In this document: positions 27,488 to 38,824 of the stretch, one piece after another
How the letters are laid out: each line of letters begins with the position of its first letter
Position numbering within the stretch: the first letter of the stretch is position 1
From: Acinetobacter lanii
GTDB lineage: Bacteria > Pseudomonadota > Gammaproteobacteria > Pseudomonadales > Moraxellaceae
Assembly: GCF_011578285.1 (NCBI RefSeq)
Contig: NZ_CP049916.1
Location: 2,604,001 to 2,668,000, forward strand
Length of the DNA stretch: 64,000 bases
Direction of reading: 5' to 3'
Notes under the pieces: model-generated
What the model was told of the DNA's origin: nothing
The model's database searches: none
The model's input: only the letters and a program-made list of their open reading frames with translations
Position numbers and translations under genes: made by a program

Positions 27488-28027
27488 ATGATCAACAATG
27501 AAATTAAAACTTTACATAACCATCTCGCATACTCGGCAGTATCCGAACAAAAGCTCATTAGTCTAAAAAAATTTATTATTTTAAATATTTTCTCTTTGGG
27601 GTTTTATTTGATTGCTTGGATTTTTCAAGCTTGGCGATTCTTTCTACAAAAAGATCATCTTGATATCAGAATTGCTCTAAGAACAGGTTTTGGTGTGATT
27701 TATCTGTATCCATTATTTTTAAAAATAAAAAATTACGCATCTAAAGAAAATAAAGTATTTGATCTCAAGAGCTTAATTATGTATTTGGGTGTCATAATCA
27801 CCTGTATATTACCTGAACCTCTGTCTTATATTTCGATCTTCAGCTTTATATTTTTTATCCCTGCTTTTCGCCAACTCAACCATGCAAAAAGAAATGACCC
27901 TGACATTGTTTGCATTGAGCAAAATAAATTCTCAAGGGGTCATAAAATCGTAATCTTTATTGGTACTATTTTTTGGGTGTTAATCTTATTTTCAGTACTT
28001 TGGACAATCATGCAAGCGTCATCATAA
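27488..28027 (+). CDS. Small multi-pass membrane protein, unknown
   Basis: 179 residues with about four or five hydrophobic segments (about 30-48, 62-80, 95-120, 150-172). The opening pattern SLKKFIILNIFSLGFYLIAWIFQAWRFF resembles the first helix pair of small bacterial DUF4234/SdpI-neighbour-like proteins, but I cannot assign a family. The coding sequence is strikingly A/T-rich compared with ftsK and minCDE on either side, hinting at acquisition or weak constraint. It converges with ftsK with only 28 bases between stops. Confidence 0.6.
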   Translation: MINNEIKTLHNHLAYSAVSEQKLISLKKFIILNIFSLGFYLIAWIFQAWRFFLQKDHLDIRIALRTGFGVIYLYPLFLKIKNYASKENKVFDLKSLIMYLGVIITCILPEPLSYISIFSFIFFIPAFRQLNHAKRNDPDIVCIEQNKFSRGHKIVIFIGTIFWVLILFSVLWTIMQASS

Positions 28028-28055
28028 GCTATGCTTGTAATGACGCTCATACGTT

Positions 28056-31000
28056 TTAGACTAAAATGTCTCGTTTACCATTGGCACCTTGTGGACTGAC
28101 AAGTCCCTGCTCTTCCATTTGATCCACAATACGCGCAGCACGGTTATAGCCTAGACTAAATTTACGCTGTAGTGACGAGACAGACACTTTACGGGTTTCC
28201 AAAACGAAAGATACACACTGATCATACAATGCATCACGGTCAGAGCTACCATCCCCATCTTCAAAGCCACGTGAAGTCGGCTCTTCATCATAAGGTGTTA
28301 GGATTTCATCGACATAGTTGGGTGAACCACGTTCACGCCATGCATCACAAATACGATTCACTTCATCATCTGAAATAAAGGCACCATGTACACGTTCAGG
28401 CTCAATTTTACCCGGTCCTAAGAACAGCATGTCACCATGACCTAACAGGTCTTCTGCACCACCGGCATCAAGAATCGTACGTGAATCGAGCTTACTGTTC
28501 ACGCGAAGCGCAGCGCGGGTGGGAATATTGGCTTTAATCAAACCTGTCACCACATCCACAGTTGGACGCTGTGTCGCAAGCAATAAATGAATGCCGGCTG
28601 CACGGGATTTCTGTGCCAGACGCGTGATCATTTCTTCAGCTTTCTTACCGACTTGCATGATCATATCGGCGAACTCATCGGCAACAATCACAATCAGTGG
28701 CATGGTTTGTAAGCGTGGCGCACGACTTTGAGTTGCGGTATCTTCAGGCTTCCATGTTGGATCAATCAGATCTTCACCATTGGCAATCGCCTCTTCCACC
28801 TTACGGTTAAAGTCGGTCAACTTACGCACTTTCAATAATGACATCAGTTTATAACGGCGTTCCATTTCATTAACACACCAATTCAATGCATTGACTGCAT
28901 CTTTCATATCCGTCACAACAGGCGTCAATAAATGCGGAATATCGTTATAGTTGGCAAGTTCCAATTGTTTCGGATCGATCATGATCAAACGCAGTTGCTC
29001 AGGGGTATATTTCAACAACATCGACAACAGCATCGCATTCACAGCCACCGATTTACCTGAACCTGTGGTCCCGGCCACCAACATATGCGGTGCTTTAGCT
29101 AAATCAGCCAATACAGGATTACCTGAAATATCTTTACCCATGGCCATACTGAGTAAAGCATTCGGATCACGATAAGCCGGTGTTTCCAACAATTCGATTA
29201 AACGCACCATTTCACGGGTACTGTTCGGTACTTCGATACCAATATACGGTTTACCCGGAATCACTTCCACCACACGAACAGAGGCCATTGACATTGAACG
29301 TGCCAAGTCACGAGAAATATTGGTGACTTTAGAAGCTTTCACCCCCGGAGCCAAATCAAGTTCAAAGCGTGTCACCACTGGACCGGGCTGAGCTTCAATG
29401 ACTTTGGCTTTGACGTTAAACTCTTGCAGCTTAATTTCCAACAGTTCAGATAAACGCGCCAATTGTTCCGCAGTGAAATTGACTTTTTTATTCGGATCGA
29501 CTTTATCTAAGATATCAATCCCCGGTAAAGGCGATAAATCTTTACGTTTCTGTGCGACTTGCATTGCCAAAGACATTGGACGACCAAAGGCATCCGTGAG
29601 TGGTGCATCTAAATCGAAATCATCATTTTGATCTTCTGCTTCAGGCGCACCAGCAGTTTCTTGCCAAGCCTCACGGAATGCATCTTTATCTGCTGCAATA
29701 CGTCGTTTTTCTTCTTCTGAAACAATGGAACTATGCTGACTATCTAAACGTGTTTGAGTCGCTATGTCCGTCTGAATCTCACCACGAACGAAAGGTGTCG
29801 ATTGTGCATAGCTATTCAGTTTAGGTGTAACTTCGGCAGCATGGTTTGAATCAAAGCTTCTAGTCCTTTGATCATTTAGATCTTCATCCACCAACAATGC
29901 CAAATCATCGAGTTCGGCAGCCAAATTTTCAGTATTTTGAAATGGCTTAGCCTGAATACCTGAATGCGTTGCAATCGCCTGAGCAACAGTCGCAGTTTGT
30001 ACCGCATTGGACATCAAATCAGGTGATGAACGTGAAGCCTCTGTTTGTGTATTGAATGGAGAATGTAGATCACTGGCCGGCTTATCATTCGGTACCACAG
30101 CCAATAACTCATCAAACACTTCATCATCATTCCAATCCAAAGGATCAGACGAGGTCTTTTGTTGAACTTTTTGATCAGTGTGATGCATCGAAGAACTTTG
30201 AGCAAATTGCGATGGATTGATCGATTGCACAGTCGCTTTCGGATTTAAATCATCTTCCGCGGCTTTTAGCAATTCATCAATTTCACGTTTATGATCATCC
30301 TCATGATGCAGTGCTTTCCACACTTCACCCGTTGGGACAATACGTTTGGTTTCTTGCTCCAAACGATGTGCCTTTTCAAGCGTTTTTTCGAATTCTGCTT
30401 CATCTTCAGGATCAATAAAATCGTTTGATAATTTTTCTTGTACCACGATATCTTGAAATAGACGTTCAGCAGCCAATTCAGTTTTTTTATCTTTTGCTAC
30501 TTTATTTTGCAGCGGTTGTGCTTGATTGAGATCAGCTTCATTCGATGCTTGCTGAGCTGGCTCAGTAGCTTGTTTAACTTTTGCATGCGGTGCTTTTGGA
30601 CTGGTCAGGTCATAAGCTGATTCTGTTTCAGGTACATTCTTATAAAATAATTCTTGTAAGTAAGCAGGTGCTGCTTTAAGTGTTGCCCAAGTTCGATTCC
30701 ACTGAATCCCAAAGGCTAAGGTTAATAGCACCAAACTCAGTGCAACCAAGAAGAATGTTGCACCATAAACCGTGAGCAATCCTTTTAAGCTTTCCCCAAG
30801 CTCATAACCAATAATGCCGCCAGAGGCATTGGTTAACGTATCTGCCGGGACATTCCAAAGCAGATAAGCCAAACTTGCTGTGGTCAGCAAAATAAAGAAT
30901 TGTGCAGCATAGCGAAATGGACGACTGACAAAGCTATGTGGCCACCATACTTGAATCGCTTCAACAAAAAAGTAAATTGGAATGACTAAACTTGCCCAAC

Positions 31001-31205
31001 CGAAGAAACCAAACAATAGATCTGCAATCCAAGCCCCTGCTACCCCACTCGCATTTGAAACTTGTTGAGTATCGCTTGAAATGTGCATCCAACCCGGATC
31101 AAATGGGGTATAGGTGACTGTTGCAAGGAACAGATATATCCCAAATGAAATCAAGAAGAATGTTAAAAGTAAGCGCTGTGCATATACACTCGACACCGCA
31201 GTCAT
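28056..31205 (-). CDS. ftsK: DNA translocase FtsK
   Basis: 1049 residues from ATG 31205, with AGGA six bases upstream; a TTG start six codons earlier is less likely. Septal motor that pumps chromosome dimers to XerCD/dif. Four N-terminal membrane helices (about 10-190) anchor it at the divisome. A long, acidic, low-complexity linker (about 200-560) follows. The RecA-like motor has Walker A GTTGSGKS and Walker B VIVADEFADM with TRLAQKSRAAGIHLLLATQRP. The C-terminal gamma winged helix (SLGYNRAARIVDQMEEQGLVS) reads KOPS sites. Divergent from trxB. Confidence 0.96.
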   Translation of the reverse strand: MTAVSSVYAQRLLLTFFLISFGIYLFLATVTYTPFDPGWMHISSDTQQVSNASGVAGAWIADLLFGFFGWASLVIPIYFFVEAIQVWWPHSFVSRPFRYAAQFFILLTTASLAYLLWNVPADTLTNASGGIIGYELGESLKGLLTVYGATFFLVALSLVLLTLAFGIQWNRTWATLKAAPAYLQELFYKNVPETESAYDLTSPKAPHAKVKQATEPAQQASNEADLNQAQPLQNKVAKDKKTELAAERLFQDIVVQEKLSNDFIDPEDEAEFEKTLEKAHRLEQETKRIVPTGEVWKALHHEDDHKREIDELLKAAEDDLNPKATVQSINPSQFAQSSSMHHTDQKVQQKTSSDPLDWNDDEVFDELLAVVPNDKPASDLHSPFNTQTEASRSSPDLMSNAVQTATVAQAIATHSGIQAKPFQNTENLAAELDDLALLVDEDLNDQRTRSFDSNHAAEVTPKLNSYAQSTPFVRGEIQTDIATQTRLDSQHSSIVSEEEKRRIAADKDAFREAWQETAGAPEAEDQNDDFDLDAPLTDAFGRPMSLAMQVAQKRKDLSPLPGIDILDKVDPNKKVNFTAEQLARLSELLEIKLQEFNVKAKVIEAQPGPVVTRFELDLAPGVKASKVTNISRDLARSMSMASVRVVEVIPGKPYIGIEVPNSTREMVRLIELLETPAYRDPNALLSMAMGKDISGNPVLADLAKAPHMLVAGTTGSGKSVAVNAMLLSMLLKYTPEQLRLIMIDPKQLELANYNDIPHLLTPVVTDMKDAVNALNWCVNEMERRYKLMSLLKVRKLTDFNRKVEEAIANGEDLIDPTWKPEDTATQSRAPRLQTMPLIVIVADEFADMIMQVGKKAEEMITRLAQKSRAAGIHLLLATQRPTVDVVTGLIKANIPTRAALRVNSKLDSRTILDAGGAEDLLGHGDMLFLGPGKIEPERVHGAFISDDEVNRICDAWRERGSPNYVDEILTPYDEEPTSRGFEDGDGSSDRDALYDQCVSFVLETRKVSVSSLQRKFSLGYNRAARIVDQMEEQGLVSPQGANGKRDILV

Positions 31206-31463
31206 ATACTGTCCTGTAAACAATTATTCATAATGTTCTAATGTTGAATTGATTCAATTTCTTCAAACAAGAAATTTTTATATTATGCACGTGTTGAAAA
31301 AAAAAAGATGCATGATTGTTGAAGTTACTTAGTAACTTTGCAATGACGCAACACTATATAGCCCAATTCGATTTAGATGATCAATATATTCGACATTGAA
31401 TCGACAGACCTTTGACAAACTTTCACGTATAATTTGAACAAATCTATTATTTCGAATTGATAA

Positions 31464-32426
<963 letters not shown>

Positions 32427-32473
32427 GCTTCAAAATGATTTAAGATTTACTTATAAGTCTTTAAAATCATTGT

Positions 32474-32502
32474 AAAAAAACCACCTTCGGGTGGTTTTCT
32501 TT
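32474..32502 (+). terminator. Terminator after trxB
   Basis: AAACCACC-TTCG-GGTGGTTT stem with UUCG-type tetraloop and T-rich tail. Confidence 0.85.
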
Positions 32503-32558
32503 TCCCCATAGTTCCTCTATAACTAATGCAAATTATAAAATTGAATGGGGAAATAATA

Positions 32559-34109
32559 ATGACAACACATTGGACAGATGGCTATCAAACAACGGTCAAC
32601 TATACTTATGGTTATTACCGTGATCTTAGCCCGAATTATCAACGATTTTGCCTACTGTTAAATGGTGTCGATTGCCCTTCAAGTCATGCCGAACACACCC
32701 ATTGCGAATTAGGTTTTGGTCAAGGGGTGAGTTTAAATATTCATGCAGCTTCAAACTTTGGGCATTTTTACGGCACCGACTTTAATCCTGCTCATGCGGC
32801 GCATGCCAATATGCTGGCAGAACAAAGCGAAACTGAGCATCATTTTTATGATGACAGTTTTGAAGAACTCCTGAACAAAGATTTACCAGCGTTTGATTCC
32901 ATCAGTTTACATGGGATTTGGAGCTGGATCAGTCATGAAAACCAACACATTATTTTAAAATTTATCCGTAAATTCTTAAAACCGAATGGCATTGTCTATA
33001 TCAGTTATAACTGTGTCACAGGTTGGGCGGCCAATATGCCGATTCGTGAGTTATTCCATAGTCATTTTAAATTTAATAGCACCAGCACCAATCCGATTCA
33101 GAATGTGAAAGATGCCTTAGATTTTAGTGAAGATTTGCTCAATCAAAATCCGATCTTTGCACGACGCAACCCCAATGCGCTGAGTAAAGTTAAAGATTTA
33201 AAAAATCAAAATCCCAATTATTTGATCCACGAATATCTCAATCAAGATTGGCAATGCTTCTCTTTTCAGCAAGTAGTGAAAACACTCGAGGACATTAAAC
33301 TTACTTATGCCGGTTCAACCGACCTCAATGCATTATTGGATAACATTAATTTTTCTGAAGAACATCAAGCCTTTTTAAATCAAATTGAGCATCCTGTTTT
33401 TAAAGAACAATGCCGTGACTACTTTGCCAATACGCAATTTAGACGAGATTTATTTATTCGTGGCAAAAACAATTTGACGCTGCAACAGACCCATCAACGG
33501 CTTAGACAGATTCCTTTTGTTTTATTATCTGCAGCAGAACACATTCCAAAAACGATTAATGGTTATTTGGGCGAATTCAATCTACTGCCTGAAGTTTACC
33601 AACCGATTGGAGAGATGTTTAAAGCTCAAGATTACCAAAGCTTGACCATTGCTGAAATTGAAGCAAAGTACCCTGAACTTAACTTCAATAAAATTTTGAA
33701 TGCCATGACTATTCTGTGTCATTTGGGAATCGCTCAGCCTTGCCAAATTAAACCGACAGCAAAAATGATTGAACAATCGCAATCTGTAAATCGGTATCTG
33801 TTGGAACAAGCCACGTTTCAAACCAACTATCAAGTGCTTGCCTGCGCTATCACCGGCATAGGCATCCCTACCGATCACTTTAGCCAATTATTTTATCGTG
33901 CGCACTTTATTGAAGGCTTACAGACCAAAGAACAGTTTGCTGAATATGTGTTTGAGGTCATTCAGAAACTCGGGTGGTATGTTTTAGATCAAGATGGTAA
34001 ATCAATTACCGATAACGATCAAAGCATTCAAATCATTGCACAAAAAGCACAGTATTTTTTAGACAGTGAGAAACTCAAGATTGCACAACATTTAAAACTT
34101 TTTGCTTAA
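32559..34109 (+). CDS. SAM-dependent methyltransferase with methyltransferase regulatory domain
   Basis: 516 residues from ATG 32559, which has GGGGAA six bases upstream; the frame is open for 11 more codons without an SD. The class I methyltransferase core (about 40-190) has the SAM loop CELGFGQGVSLNIHAA, acidic FYGTDFNPAHA, and SISLHGIWSWIS with VYISYNCVTGW. The middle (about 230-320) matches the methyltransferase regulatory domain (PF10119-type), and the C-terminal part is winged-helix-like. Substrate unknown. Homologues are often found near phage-free chromosomal loci with unknown targets. It precedes aat by 65 bases. Confidence 0.8.
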   Translation: MTTHWTDGYQTTVNYTYGYYRDLSPNYQRFCLLLNGVDCPSSHAEHTHCELGFGQGVSLNIHAASNFGHFYGTDFNPAHAAHANMLAEQSETEHHFYDDSFEELLNKDLPAFDSISLHGIWSWISHENQHIILKFIRKFLKPNGIVYISYNCVTGWAANMPIRELFHSHFKFNSTSTNPIQNVKDALDFSEDLLNQNPIFARRNPNALSKVKDLKNQNPNYLIHEYLNQDWQCFSFQQVVKTLEDIKLTYAGSTDLNALLDNINFSEEHQAFLNQIEHPVFKEQCRDYFANTQFRRDLFIRGKNNLTLQQTHQRLRQIPFVLLSAAEHIPKTINGYLGEFNLLPEVYQPIGEMFKAQDYQSLTIAEIEAKYPELNFNKILNAMTILCHLGIAQPCQIKPTAKMIEQSQSVNRYLLEQATFQTNYQVLACAITGIGIPTDHFSQLFYRAHFIEGLQTKEQFAEYVFEVIQKLGWYVLDQDGKSITDNDQSIQIIAQKAQYFLDSEKLKIAQHLKLFA

Positions 34110-34174
34110 ATCCACAGCAAGCCTATCCATTCTTTGATTAGAATAGAAAGACAGTATGACTAAAGCTTAAGACT

Positions 34175-34906
34175 ATGTTAGCACCATCTCAATTTATCTT
34201 TCCCGATCCCATTGCCTCCGACCCTGAGGGACACGGGCTGATTTGTATTGGTGCTGACCTTTCCCCTTCCACCTTATTTGAATCTTATTCACATGGATTA
34301 TTTCCATGGTTTAATGAGGATGAACCCATCTGCTGGTGGTGTCCGGAACCCCGTTGCATCATTCGTCCACAGGATTACCATTCGAGTAAATCGCTGATTC
34401 GAAATATGAAAAAACATGATTATCGCATAACCGTGAATCATACTTTTGAACAAGTCATTCGCTCTTGCTCGCTACCCAGAAGCTATGCAGATGAAACCTG
34501 GATCTCGGAAGAGATTATCCAAGGCTACACCGCACTGTTTGATGCGGGCTATGCCTACAGTGTGGAAGTCTGGAATAAAGAGCAACATTTGGTTGGCGGG
34601 CTTTATGGTGTCAGTATTGGTAAAGGCTGCTTTGGTGAATCGATGTTTAGTCGTGAGACCGATGTTTCAAAAATGGCGTTCTATGCATTGATGCTGATTG
34701 GACAGGAAAATGAATTACCTTGGATCGACTGTCAATTGGTCAATGATCATCTCTTAAGCCTTGGCGCGAGTACACTTTCTCGCCAAGACTACCTTTTATC
34801 GTTACAAGATGTGATAAAAGCACCGCAAATCGATTGGCAAAAATACCAAGACGGTGTATTTTCAAGTAAAACAATGGCCATGAACCACAGGATGATTCAG
34901 GCATGA
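34175..34906 (+). CDS. aat: Leucyl/phenylalanyl-tRNA--protein transferase
   Basis: 243 residues. Adds Leu or Phe to N-terminal Lys/Arg of proteins, marking them for ClpS/ClpAP. Family motifs: [55 protein letters not shown], and the aminoacyl-tRNA-binding stretch [20 protein letters not shown] ending in [17 protein letters not shown]. It lies immediately upstream of bpt, giving both bacterial N-degron transferases in one operon. Confidence 0.96.
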   Translation: MLAPSQFIFPDPIASDPEGHGLICIGADLSPSTLFESYSHGLFPWFNEDEPICWWCPEPRCIIRPQDYHSSKSLIRNMKKHDYRITVNHTFEQVIRSCSLPRSYADETWISEEIIQGYTALFDAGYAYSVEVWNKEQHLVGGLYGVSIGKGCFGESMFSRETDVSKMAFYALMLIGQENELPWIDCQLVNDHLLSLGASTLSRQDYLLSLQDVIKAPQIDWQKYQDGVFSSKTMAMNHRMIQA

Positions 34907-34930
34907 ACAATAAGAGAGGGACAACTTGTT

Positions 34931-35746
34931 ATGAATTCTTATCACCCCAAGTCCCTGTTGAACGACTTACAATATTATATTACCCCACCACATGACTGTA
35001 GTTATTTGGATGATAAATCTGCACGCATGGTGTTCCTCGATCCTACACATCGCATCAATGTCGTGACGTTATCTGAACTTTCTCGTATGGGCTTTCGACG
35101 CAGTGGCGACTTTGTCTATCGCCCTGAATGTCATTTGTGTCGTCAATGCTTGTCTTGCCGTGTTCCTGTCGCTTCCTTTGCAATGAATAGTGCACAGAAG
35201 AAAGCATGGAAACGCAATCAAGATTTAACTGTCAAAATTACCCAAACCCAAGATGCTTCAGACATTCATTACGCCCTATATGAACGTTACATCAATGAAC
35301 GTCATGCTGATGGCGATATGTTTCCACCCAGTTACGATCAATTTGAAAAATTCCTGATTCATAGTTGTAGCAATAGCTTTTTCTTAGAACTTTGGAAGGA
35401 TGATCGCTTAATCAGTGTATCGACCTGTGATGTGTTGGATGATGGCGTTTCTGCGGTGTATACGTTTTTTGATCCTGATGAATCAAAACGCTCGCTAGGC
35501 GTATTTGCTGTACTCAAACAAATCGAATATGTGCAATCGTTACAGCAAAATTATGTCTATTTGGGTTACTGGGTACCGCATTCAAATAAGATGAATTATA
35601 AGTCCCAATATACCCCATTTGAATTACTGCTCGATGGACAATGGCGACGTATCAATCGAACCTTAAAGGCAGATGAAATTCAGCATTTAGGAGAAATGCT
35701 CATGACGACTCTGCCTTCGGAATGGACAGATTTCATTGTGAAGTAA
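34931..35746 (+). CDS. bpt: Aspartate/glutamate leucyltransferase (Bpt/Ate family)
   Basis: 271 residues. Transfers Leu to N-terminal Asp/Glu (secondary destabilising residues). The ATE_N domain shows CSYLDDKSARMVFLDP and the Cys pairs CHLCRQCLSCRVPV. The ATE_C GNAT-like domain has YINERHADGDMFPP, DGVSAVYTFFDPDES and YVYLGYWVPHSNKMNYK. It follows aat after 24 bases, the conserved operon order. The stop is followed by a short gap and then convergent rimI. Confidence 0.95.
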   Translation: MNSYHPKSLLNDLQYYITPPHDCSYLDDKSARMVFLDPTHRINVVTLSELSRMGFRRSGDFVYRPECHLCRQCLSCRVPVASFAMNSAQKKAWKRNQDLTVKITQTQDASDIHYALYERYINERHADGDMFPPSYDQFEKFLIHSCSNSFFLELWKDDRLISVSTCDVLDDGVSAVYTFFDPDESKRSLGVFAVLKQIEYVQSLQQNYVYLGYWVPHSNKMNYKSQYTPFELLLDGQWRRINRTLKADEIQHLGEMLMTTLPSEWTDFIVK

Positions 35747-35787
35747 TGTGATTTATAAAAGTCATTAATTCAGCAAACTTTAATTCA

Positions 35788-36249
35788 TTACATCTTAAAC
35801 AGTTTGGAAAAGTCATCGCTGCATGACTTCACCATAATCACTGCATTCTCTTTCGAACCGTCCGGTTTTGGATAATAATTTCGGCGAATATCAATTTGGT
35901 GAAAGCCTGCCTTTTCATATAACCCAATCGCAGCCAAATTACTTTCACGTACTTCTAAAAAAATTTGTACCGGATTATTTTTAAGCAATTCAATTGATGC
36001 TTCTAATAATCTAAAGCCCAAGCCTTGACCCTGCATTTTCGGATCAATCGCCATCAATAACAAATTGGCTTCATCCACTACGGGTTGCAAAATACAAAAA
36101 CCGACTACTTCGCCTTGATGTTCAATCACCGTACTTTGATATGACTCAACTGAGTCATTAAACTGCCCAATGGTCCATGGATGGCTTTGTACTTTTTGCT
36201 CAATACGTGCAACGGTGTCTACATCTTGTTTTTGCATGTAACGAATCAT
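35788..36249 (-). CDS. rimI: Ribosomal protein S18-alanine N-acetyltransferase RimI
   Basis: 153 residues. GNAT enzyme acetylating the N-terminal Ala of S18. The acetyl-CoA loop is GQGLGFRLLEASIELL (about residues 75-90). The substrate side shows HPWTIGQFNDSVES near the N-terminus, and the C-terminal pair of strands has FLEVRESNLAAIGLYEKAGFHQIDIRRNYY. Here it is apart from tsaB, with which it is often clustered in other bacteria. Converges with bpt. Confidence 0.92.
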   Translation of the reverse strand: MIRYMQKQDVDTVARIEQKVQSHPWTIGQFNDSVESYQSTVIEHQGEVVGFCILQPVVDEANLLLMAIDPKMQGQGLGFRLLEASIELLKNNPVQIFLEVRESNLAAIGLYEKAGFHQIDIRRNYYPKPDGSKENAVIMVKSCSDDFSKLFKM

Positions 36250-36305
36250 GGAACGGATCTAATCAAAACTGAAAACGCATTATAGAAAGATTCTGCTAAA
36301 AAACG

Positions 36306-36335
36306 AATAAAAAAATGGGCAACTCACGTTACCCA
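36306..36335 (-). terminator. Terminator after the PF10118 hydrolase gene
   Basis: On minus TGGGTAAC-GTGA-GTTGCCCA (one G-T pair, complement of 36316-36335), followed by T from the A-run at 36306-36315. The gap 36250-36431 holds nothing else recognisable. Confidence 0.8.
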
Positions 36336-36431
36336 ATAAGCACGACACTTTAAAACTTAATTTTCGAGAATTTAGGCTTTTGCAAATTAATGCTTAAAAA
36401 TCTAAAGCTGAACCATTTTAGAGTGTAAGCA

Positions 36432-37313
36432 TTAAAACCCTAATTTAGCTTTCCAATGCTCCAATAGACTCACGGTATCTAAGTCATTCGGATGGAAACC
36501 AGGTTTGAAATACGCCAACATTTCTTTCCCCATGCCCGATATAATCCCTTTCGATGGACTATAGCCATAGGTGTAAATATCTTTCAAAGACTCGATATTC
36601 AACTGATTATCTTCTTTCAATAAGCGCGCAACAAAATAGCTTTGTACTAAAAACAGCACCACCATGGCTAAAGCTAATCCACCAGTACGTGCGACATAGG
36701 CTTTCACGCCTTTGCCAAAGACGTTTTCAAACACATCATACGCCACAGCTTTGTGTTCATTTTCTTCCACTGCATGCCATAACCACATGGTTTTCATGGT
36801 TTCATCAGTCATTAAAGCTTGAATATGTTCATTTCGCAGCAATTCAGATGCAATCGTTGCGGTAAAATGTTCTAGCGCTGTTGTTCCAATCAGATCAATC
36901 ATCTGCTGAGTGATGCCAAAAGGCTTACCCATAAACGCCGCAGACTTACGGAAGCTTTGAATGGCGGTATGGGTATATTGCTCTAAACAATCTACATCAT
37001 GACCAAACTTTTGTGCCGATGCATTGAAGTTTGCATGCTCATGGGTATGCATCGCTTCTTGCCCAATAAAACCACTGATTTCTTTTTGTAACGCTTCATT
37101 GTCTTTGATGGCAGGATGCTGACGCACCGCACGCACTGAATCGATAAAAAACTTTTCACCTGCTGGAAACAGTGCAGACAATGCCGTCATAAAATGGGTT
37201 AGCCCGGCTGAACCATCCATCCAATATTCAGGCACGTTATTAAAATCGAATTGCATACGACGTACTGGAAAAGAAGCCCCTGCACGGTTGGTAATATTGA
37301 CTTTAGCATTCAT
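36432..37313 (-). CDS. Predicted metal-dependent hydrolase (PF10118 family)
   Basis: 293 residues. The helical di-metal family PF10118 is recognisable from VPEYWMDGSAGLTHFMTALSALFPAGEKFF, then ligand-rich IGQEAMHTHEHANFN, LEHFTATIASELL and WLWHAVEENEHKAVAYDVF, which supply His and Glu in a ferritin-like arrangement. The substrate is unknown; a fatty-acid-related oxygenase or hydrolase has been suggested for relatives, without proof that I can cite. A hydrophobic segment (GGLALAMVVLFLVQSYFVA) near 205-225 suggests membrane association. AGGAG lies seven bases before the ATG. Monocistronic. Confidence 0.85.
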   Translation of the reverse strand: MNAKVNITNRAGASFPVRRMQFDFNNVPEYWMDGSAGLTHFMTALSALFPAGEKFFIDSVRAVRQHPAIKDNEALQKEISGFIGQEAMHTHEHANFNASAQKFGHDVDCLEQYTHTAIQSFRKSAAFMGKPFGITQQMIDLIGTTALEHFTATIASELLRNEHIQALMTDETMKTMWLWHAVEENEHKAVAYDVFENVFGKGVKAYVARTGGLALAMVVLFLVQSYFVARLLKEDNQLNIESLKDIYTYGYSPSKGIISGMGKEMLAYFKPGFHPNDLDTVSLLEHWKAKLGF

Positions 37314-37496
37314 TGCTCAACTCCTGTTAAAGGGAATTCATCCACTTCAAATCTTTTGATTATTTTGTATTGTTATTTATATTACGTTCTTAAAATAAAA
37401 TGAGAAATGCCGTATAGGTCACATAAATATCAGTTAAGGACATGCTCATATAGTTATTGTCTAACAATTTATTGATTGAAGTCTGATTTTATAGAC

Positions 37497-37527
37497 AAAA
37501 AAAAGCGCCTCAAAGAGGCGCTTTTTT
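37497..37527. terminator. Terminator of the str operon, after tuf
   Basis: GCGCCTC-AAA-GAGGCGC stem flanked by eight A and six T, usable on minus for tuf. Confidence 0.9.
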
Positions 37528-37541
37528 CACACAATTAATAC

Positions 37542-38732
37542 TTATGCAGTTACTTTAGCAACAACACCAGCACCCACTGTACGACCACCTTCACGGATCG
37601 CAAAACGTAGACCTGGGTCCATTGCGATTGGGTGGATCAATTCTACTGACATTTCAACGTTGTCACCTGGCATAACCATTTCAACGCCTTCTTGCAATTG
37701 AATTGCACCAGTTACGTCAGTTGTACGGAAGTAGAACTGTGGACGGTAACCGTTAAGGAATGGAGTATGACGACCACCCTCTTCTTTAGAAAGTACGTAT
37801 ACTTCTGCGTCGAATTTAGTATGCGGTTTGATCGCACCTGGTTTAGTCAATACTTGACCACGTTGAACGTCTTCACGTTTAGTACCACGTAGAAGAACAC
37901 CACAGTTCTCGCCTGCACGACCTTCGTCAAGCAATTTACGGAACATTTCAACGCCAGTTACAGTTGTTTTAACTGTGTCTTTGATACCAACGATTTCAAC
38001 TTCTTCGCCTACTTTCACGATACCTGATTCAACACGGCCAGTTACTACTGTACCACGACCAGAAATAGAGAATACGTCTTCGATTGGCATCAAGAATGCT
38101 TTATCGATTGCACGTTCTGGTTCTGGGATGTAAGAGTCAAGAGCAGCAACCAATTCAATTACAGCTGATTCGCCATATTGACCGTCGTTACCATTTAACG
38201 CTTGAAGCGCTGAACCACGGATGATTGGAGTGTCATCACCTGGGAAGTCATAAGTAGAAAGAAGTTCACGAACTTCCATTTCTACCAATTCAAGAAGCTC
38301 TTCATCATCAACAAGGTCACACTTGTTAAGGAATACAAGGATGTATGGTACACCTACTTGGCGAGAAAGAAGGATGTGTTCACGTGTTTGTGGCATTGGA
38401 CCATCAGTCGCAGCACATACAAGGATCGCACCGTCCATTTGCGCAGCACCAGTAATCATGTTTTTAACATAATCGGCGTGACCTGGGCAGTCTACGTGCG
38501 CGTAGTGACGAGTTGGAGAATCGTATTCTACGTGTGAAGTATTAATGGTAATACCACGTGCTTTTTCTTCTGGTGCAGAGTCAATTGCTGCGTAATCTTT
38601 CGCTTCACCGCCGTAAGTTTTTGCACAGATAGTTGCAATTGCAGCAGTTAAAGTAGTTTTACCATGGTCGACGTGACCAATTGTGCCCACGTTAACGTGT
38701 GGTTTATTACGTTCGAACTTAGCCTTAGCCAT
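37542..38732 (-). CDS. tuf: Elongation factor Tu
   Basis: 396 residues. GTPase delivering aminoacyl-tRNA to the ribosome. P-loop GHVDHGKTT, switch [39 protein letters not shown] and the closing [12 protein letters not shown] region, then domains II and III ending in [16 protein letters not shown]. It is the last gene of the str operon. Members of this order usually carry a second tuf copy elsewhere; none is in this window. AAGGAAG precedes the ATG. Confidence 0.98.
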   Translation of the reverse strand: MAKAKFERNKPHVNVGTIGHVDHGKTTLTAAIATICAKTYGGEAKDYAAIDSAPEEKARGITINTSHVEYDSPTRHYAHVDCPGHADYVKNMITGAAQMDGAILVCAATDGPMPQTREHILLSRQVGVPYILVFLNKCDLVDDEELLELVEMEVRELLSTYDFPGDDTPIIRGSALQALNGNDGQYGESAVIELVAALDSYIPEPERAIDKAFLMPIEDVFSISGRGTVVTGRVESGIVKVGEEVEIVGIKDTVKTTVTGVEMFRKLLDEGRAGENCGVLLRGTKREDVQRGQVLTKPGAIKPHTKFDAEVYVLSKEEGGRHTPFLNGYRPQFYFRTTDVTGAIQLQEGVEMVMPGDNVEMSVELIHPIAMDPGLRFAIREGGRTVGAGVVAKVTA

Positions 38733-38753
38733 GAGATCTTCCTTTTTAAACGA

Positions 38754-38776
38754 CTCATGCAGGGTTACTGCATGAG
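38754..38776. other. Hairpin in the fusA-tuf intergenic RNA
   Basis: CTCATGCAG (38754-38762)/CTGCATGAG (38768-38776), a perfect 9-bp stem with a five-base loop, no T-run after it. It lies between the fusA stop and the tuf SD, so a processing or stability element is more likely than a terminator. Confidence 0.6.
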
Positions 38777-38824
38777 CATTTGGTTTTAACTATGAATTAG
38801 TTTGGGCTTATAGTAATCGAAAGA

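Noticed and set aside
31412..31435. TTGACA followed by TATAAT upstream of trxB; similar TTG-N10/11-TATAAT layouts before the Lrp and SMR genes
   Set aside because: Spacing of 10-11 bp is too short for a sigma-70 -35/-10 pair. Only the -10 boxes are plausible; the pattern is probably chance in A/T-rich DNA.
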